5,535 bases of DNA. Origin: Trebonia sp. Its GTDB lineage: Bacteria; Actinomycetota; Actinomycetes; Streptosporangiales; Streptosporangiaceae. Positions 1-5,535 of this stretch are shown in pieces. The position numbers were made by a program, and so were the translations under genes. Every line of letters begins with the position of its first letter. The stretch's first letter is position 1. The notes under the pieces are model-generated. The model worked only from the letters and a program-made list of their open reading frames with translations, ran no database searches and was not told the origin of the DNA. Where the stretch lies: the NCBI GenBank assembly GCA_030043595.1, contig JASHXJ010000398.1, positions 1-5,535 of the forward strand, in the 5' to 3' direction.

Positions 1-499
1 CCGGCAGGTCGACGAGGTCCAGGCCGCGCACGCTGCGCAGCAGCGTGCACGGGGCGTCGCCGACGTGCATCATCCGCACGCTGTGGCACGTGGGGTGGTA
101 CGTCACGCGGTGCGGGAAGTACGCGCCCACGTCGGTCACGCCGAGCACGCCGGTGAGGAACGTGGCCAGGTCATGCACCCGCGGGACGAGCTCGCCGACG
201 CGGCGGGCGAGGACAGGGTCACCCACGGCCAGGACGGGGTGGTACTCGCGGACCATGGCGGCGCACGACGCCGACGGGGTGACGATCGCCTCGTAGCCGC
301 CGAACGCGGCCGCGAATCCGCGGACCATCGGTGCCGCCTCGCGCCGGTAGCCGGTGTTGAAGTGCATCTGCCCGCAGCAGGACTGGCTCATCGGGAACTC
401 CACCTGGTGCCCGAGTCGCTCCAGCACCGTGACCACGGCCTTGCCAGTGTCGGGGAACAGCGTGTCGGTCAGGCACGTCACGAACAGGCCGATCCGCAT
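1..499 (-). CDS. lutA: LutA/LldE-type iron-sulfur (CCG-domain) protein, C-terminus cut by window edge
   Basis: Partial: 166 residues from an ATG at 499-497 run open to base 1; family members are about 240-250 aa. Known for the family: LutA/LldE/GlcF-like proteins carry two cysteine-rich CCG domains and form, with LutB and LutC, an electron-transfer complex for L-lactate oxidation in the cytoplasm; relatives serve glycolate oxidase or heterodisulfide reductase. Seen here: the N-terminus MRIGLFVTCLTD, the first cluster motif SQSCCGQ (Cys41, Cys42) followed by FNTGYRREA, then TPSASCAAMVREY (Cys79), and the start of the second domain with YHPTCH (Cys138). All match the LutA pattern in order and spacing. 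The start is supported by homology; a GGAG sits only 1 base before it, so the ribosome site is poor. It lies 26 bases after the DinB-like gene on the same strand, so co-transcription is likely. lutB and lutC, if present, would lie beyond base 1. The lactate role is inferred from family only. Confidence 0.85.
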   Translation of the reverse strand, partial: MRIGLFVTCLTDTLFPDTGKAVVTVLERLGHQVEFPMSQSCCGQMHFNTGYRREAAPMVRGFAAAFGGYEAIVTPSASCAAMVREYHPVLAVGDPVLARRVGELVPRVHDLATFLTGVLGVTDVGAYFPHRVTYHPTCHSVRMMHVGDAPCTLLRSVRGLDLVDLP

Positions 500-3400
500 G
501 CTCCGCACGGTACCCCAGGCGGGCCTCAGACCGTGCCGCGGAGCAGGATTCCGCGCAGGAAGGCGGCCTGCCCGGCATGCTGCAGGTCGTCGTTGATCAC
601 GCTGACCAGCCGCACCCCGAGCGTGACCGCCGGATGCCAGGACGTGTCGACGACACGCTCCAGGTCGGCGTCGGTGATGCCGGACACCAGCTTGACGGTC
701 TGGTCGTACGCCGCCTCGTGGTAGTCCGCCAGCAGGTCGGCCGAGGCGATGGCCGCGGTGACGGCGGCGACCTGCTGGCTGGTGTGCCCGTAGCCGGTGT
801 CCATCGAGCCGGCCCGCAGGCCGAAGCGCGCGGCCCATCCGCCCGCCGACCACACCTGCGGCCGGCTGAAGGCAGCCGCGACATGGTCATCCTGAACCCG
901 CGTGAGGTGCCAGATCAGCCAGCCGACCGGGTTCGCGTCCGCGGCGATCCGGTACGCCAGTTGCGCGGGGTTGAGGCCGTAGACGGTGTAACTGACCGTT
1001 TCCCGTATCCGGCCGAACGCGTCAACAAGCAGGTCGGCGCTGGTCATGGACAATCCTCCCCAGGTGCTCTCTGGCGACATCGATTACTCGACAATACGAC
1101 GGGCGCGCGCTCCGTGTCCGGCCGTAACCTGTCGTGCCCGTAACCGGGTCGGCTCCACTAACCGGGCCGGCCCCGTAACCGGGCCGGCCATGGCGGCATG
1201 ACGGCGACGTCGGCGACCGTCTCGGGGAGACGGCGCATCGCGGTGATCCGCCGGTCGGCGAGCTTGGCGGGGTGCCCGGTGAGGTCGCGGTCCACCCACA
1301 CCGAACGCAGCCCCATCCTCGCGGCAGGAAAGATGTCATGCACCCAGCTGTTCGCGACGTGAATCCAGTTCTCCGGCGTGGCGCCGGTTATTTCCACAAA
1401 CCGGCGGAAATGCGCCAGGTCCGGCTTGTACGACCGCACCTGCTCGGCCGTCACGACGAGGTCGAAGGCCACCGGCAGCCTGGGCGCGGTCGTCGCGAAC
1501 AGGTCCTCGTCGCAGTTGGTGAGGATCGCCAGCCGCCACCCCGCCGCGGCCAGCGCCGCCAGCGCCGGGCCGGCGTCCGCGAACACCGTCATCTCCGGCC
1601 AGGCGTGCACGAGCGCCCCGGCCTGCTCCGCGTCCACCGGAATGCCGAGACGCCGCGCGGCCCAGCGCAGCCCGGAGGTGAGCACGTCCCGGTAGGCCAG
1701 GTAGCCCGGCCCCGCCTCGAGCACCAATTCGGCCTGGTGATAGGCCGTCAGCAAGGCTGCGGAGGCAGCCCCGGCGGCTGGTTCCAGAGCCTGCCGCATG
1801 CACGTGTTCCAGTCAGCGATCGTGCCGTAGCAGTCGAAGGTCAGCCAACGGTCGCCGGCCATCAAAACCTCCCGCGCGTCAGTAACCTCCGGATTACTCC
1901 TGAGTAGGTGCTCGCGTCTACGGTAACTGCTGTTAACTCAACATGACCGGTGAAGCTCACCACATAACGATCAATCTTTGCCTGCCGCCCATGATGGTTA
2001 CCAGTGACTTTGGCCAGGACTCCCTTGTCCGCCACGGGGCATGATCAAAGGGGCGTGATCAGGCGGGCATGATCAGGTAAGGCAGCCGTCAGCCAGGCGG
2101 CGAACCGGCAGCGAGGAGGCACCGCGATGGCCGACGACGAGTACCGCTACGCGACCGGGTTCGGTAATGAGTTCGCCAGCGAGGCGGTCGACGGGGCACT
2201 GCCAGCCGGCCTCAACTCTCCGCAGCAGGCACCTCTCGGCCTCTACGCCGAGCAGATCAGCGGCACCGCCTTCACCCAGCCCCGCGCGGTCAGCCGGCGG
2301 ACCTGGGTATACCGGATCCTGCCGAGCGCGAAGCACGCCGCCTTCACGCGAATCGACAACAAGCACCTGAAGAGCACGCCGTTCGACGAGATCGAGCCCG
2401 ACCCCAACCGGCTCCGCTGGGACCCCCTGCCGCTCCCGGTCCAGGACGACCCGCGCGACTTCATCGACGGCCTTTACACGGTCGCGGGCAACGGCGACGT
2501 CAGGACCCGCAGCGGCATGGCCGTGCACCTGTACGCGGCCAACAGGGACATGCGGGACCGCTACTTCGTCGACGCCGACGGCGAGCTGCTCTTCGTGCCA
2601 GAGCTGGGCGCCGTCATCCTGCACACCGAGCTCGGCCCGCTGCGCGTGAGCCCGGGCGAGATCGCTGTCATACCCCGTGGCATCAGGTTCCGCGTCGAAC
2701 TGCCCGACACAGGCGGAGCCCGCGGCTACCTGTGCGAGAACTTCGGCGCCGCCTTCACCCTTCCCGAACGAGGCCCCATCGGCGCCAATGGCCTGGCCAA
2801 CGAGCGCGATTTCAGGACGCCGCACGCGAGCTACGAGGAGCGCAGCCACACCGTCTCGGTCGTGCAGAAGTTCGGCGGCAACCTCTGGGCGGCCGACTAC
2901 GACCACTCGCCCCTCGACGTGGTGGCCTGGCACGGGAACTACGCGCCGTACAAGTACGACACGGCGAACTACATGGTGCTCGGCACGGTCAGCTTCGACC
3001 ACCCCGACCCGTCGATCTACACCGTCCTCACCAGTCCCAGTGACACGCCAGGCCTCGCCAACGCGGACTTCGTGATCTTCGCGCCGCGCTGGCTGGTCGG
3101 CGAGGACACGTTCCGCCCGCCCTGGTTCCACCGCAACGTCATGTCCGAATTCATGGGCCTCGTCCGCGGCGTCTATGACGCCAAGGCCGAGGGGTTCGCG
3201 CCCGGCGGCGCGAGCCTGCACAACACATTCGCCTCGCACGGCCCCGACGCGCAAACCTACGCACAAGCGAGCACGGCGGCCCTTAAACCGCAAAAACTCG
3301 ACGGCACGCTGGCGTTCATGTTCGAAAGCCGGTGGATGATCGTGCCAACCCGCCAGGCGATGGAGGCGAGACACCGGCAGAAAGACTACGACGCCGTGTG

Positions 3401-5535
3401 GTCTGGATTGTCGCGGAATTTCCGTTAGGTTAATTCGCATGGCTGGCGCATACGTCAAGGTCGGGTCCGGGGATCATCATGTTCTCGCCCTGCACGGGTG
3501 GTTCGGGTCCGCCCTCGGCTGGGGCCACCTGCCCGGGTACCTGAACACCACGGATTACAGCTACGTGTTCACCGACCTGCGCGGCTACGGGTCGCACAAG
3601 GGCGAGCCGGGCCGCTACACGATGGCCGAGGCGGCCGCCGACGCGATCGGCGTGGCCGACGACCTCGGCTGGGACCGGTTCTCGCTGGTCGGGCACTCGA
3701 TGAGCGGGGTCGCGATCCAGCACGTGCTGCTGCGCGCACCGGAGCGAGTGCGCCGGCTGGTCGGAGTGGCCCCGGTCCCGGCCAGCGGCCTCCCGCTCGG
3801 CGAGGCGGAATGGGCGCTGTTCGCGGGGGCGGCGGCCAGCCCGGAAAAGCGCACGGCGATCGTCAACTTCGCGACCGGCAACCGGCTGCCCCCGGCCTTC
3901 CTCGCCGCGATCGTCCAGCACTCGCTCGACAACTCCGACCCGGAGGCGGTCCGCGGCTACCTGGACTCGTGGGCCCGCGCCGACATCGTCGCCCAGGTCA
4001 AGGGCGCCGAGGTCCCCGTCAAGGTGATAACCGGCGAGTACGACCCGTCGCAGCCGTCCGAGTTCATGGAGCAGACCTGGCTGCACGTGTACCCCAATTC
4101 CGAACTCGAGGTGCTCCGCGGCAGCGGCCATTACCCGATGTTCGAAACTCCGGTAGCGCTGGCCGTCTCCATAGAGGAGTTCCTGGCCCGCGGCTAGCGG
4201 CCGGCACACATACATCTCTTTTCTTTATCCCGAACGATCCCCAATGGCTCACCCAGGCTAACGTGCTGTCATTCGGTGAGCACAGCGTGCCCGCCCGGGG
4301 AATTCACGGATGGATGGGTGAAGACCGCTATTTCCGGTCTCGTCGCCTGCCAGCTGGCCCCGGCCCGTCGCGGCGCTGCTGGCTGCGCCGGCACACAAGC
4401 CGACGAGACGACGATAGCCACGTCAGCCCCACCCTCCACAACCTGCTCGGACGCCCCAGACGCTTCAGTACGACCCTTCCGATCAGGCAACTTGGGACTT
4501 GTGTCCTCTCGACGTGGCCGGAGACCGCTAGTTACTCTTGACGCGACTGGCTCGATGGATGGCCCGCAACCGCCTTCCGGGAAGGGGCGCTGTGGTCACT
4601 GAGGTGATAGACCAGACCGCGCAGCACGCCTGTGAAAGTGTCTTTTTTTTCGACTTCGACGGAACCGTCGCCGATATTCAAGAGGATCCGGTGACAGTTC
4701 AGCCGGTACCCGAGGTAAAGGACGCTGTCGGCCTGCTGACAAAGGCCGTTGCACGGGTATGCGTCGTATCGGCGAGACCCGTCGCGTTTCTCCGGTCGCG
4801 GTTCGACGATATACCTGCCATCCGCCTGTACGGGCAATATGGTCTGGAGTCATACGTGGACTCGAAGCTGGTAACCGATCCCCGGGCTGAGCAGTTCCGT
4901 TCCGTAATCGCGGAATTGACGCGTCGGGCGAATCGTGAGCTGCCGCCGGAGGTCCTGGTGGAAGAGCAGGATTTCAGGCTGAGTCTGCATTATCGCCGGA
5001 AGCCCTCCTGCCGCACCGAAGTCGAGCAATGGGCACGGCAAGCCGCCGCGGCAACCGGAGCGATACTTCAGGAAGGACGTATGATCGTAGAGCTGAAGCC
5101 TCCGGTAAAGCGCAGCAAGGGCGATATAGTACGCACTGAGACCGAAGACAGCCGGGTCGGCTGGTACTTCGGTGACGACATCTCCGATATCGCAGCGTTC
5201 GGCGCGCTACGCAATCGCACGGATGCGGATCCGGACTTTCTGGGTGTCGCCGTCGCCGTACGCAATACCGAATCGGGAGATGCTGTCGCCGCCGAGGCAG
5301 ACATCGTGCTAAACGCTCCAGTCGAAGTCGCCGACGTGATTCGCCAGCTCATGGACGCGATCGCGGAGCATTCTGCCAGGTAAAGGGGTCAGGTAGAAGG
5401 CGGAACGGCGAGAACGCGCTGGATTATATCTGGATCTGGCGGCGACTTCTCGCGGCCCTCTACATTCTTAATCAGCATTTCATAAACACGCAGAAATGGT
5501 TTGGACCCGACGTCTCGCTGCAGCCTGCGCCATGA

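Overview
The window is GC-rich, compactly organised DNA with strong GC bias at third codon positions, typical of a high-GC actinobacterium. Two 60-base spot counts, in hmgA and the alpha/beta hydrolase, each give about 70% GC. The DinB/DUF664-type protein fits the same group, because that family includes mycothiol-dependent enzymes and mycothiol is an actinobacterial thiol. The species cannot be named from this sequence.

Left part (1-1862), all on the minus strand. In reading order there is a type II haloacid-dehalogenase-like HAD hydrolase (1862-1158). A 110-base gap carrying a short GC-rich tandem repeat follows. Next come a DinB/DUF664 metal-binding protein (1047-526) and, 26 bases later, the start of a LutA/LldE-type iron-sulfur protein (499 to beyond base 1). 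The last two are probably one transcription unit.

Middle (1863-4197). A 264-base divergent intergenic region separates the HAD gene from hmgA. It holds several small inverted repeats and three tandem 14-bp direct repeats ending 51 bases before hmgA. hmgA (homogentisate 1,2-dioxygenase, 433 aa, all expected iron and active-site residues present) is followed after 10 bases by an alpha/beta hydrolase with an intact Ser-Asp-His triad. The pair forms a tight operon for the ring-cleavage step of tyrosine/homogentisate breakdown. The usual partners (maleylacetoacetate isomerase, fumarylacetoacetase, HPPD) are not in view. This raises the untested idea that the hydrolase, and perhaps the DinB protein, serve downstream steps.

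Right part (4198-5535) has a different base composition, about 58-60% GC in two spot counts, with several ATA codons. A 394-base stretch without a convincing gene, which may contain the remnant of a lipoprotein start, leads to a stand-alone trehalose-6-phosphate-phosphatase-like HAD protein (GTG start at 4592). That protein lacks one normally conserved residue in its last HAD motif. The final 150 bases hold an unassigned frame open to the window edge on the minus strand, with a competing open frame on the plus strand.

No RNA genes, CRISPR arrays or insertion sequences were seen. I found no clearly new multi-gene system. The most useful leads are the hmgA neighbourhood and its repeat-bearing control region, and the compositionally distinct phosphatase segment.
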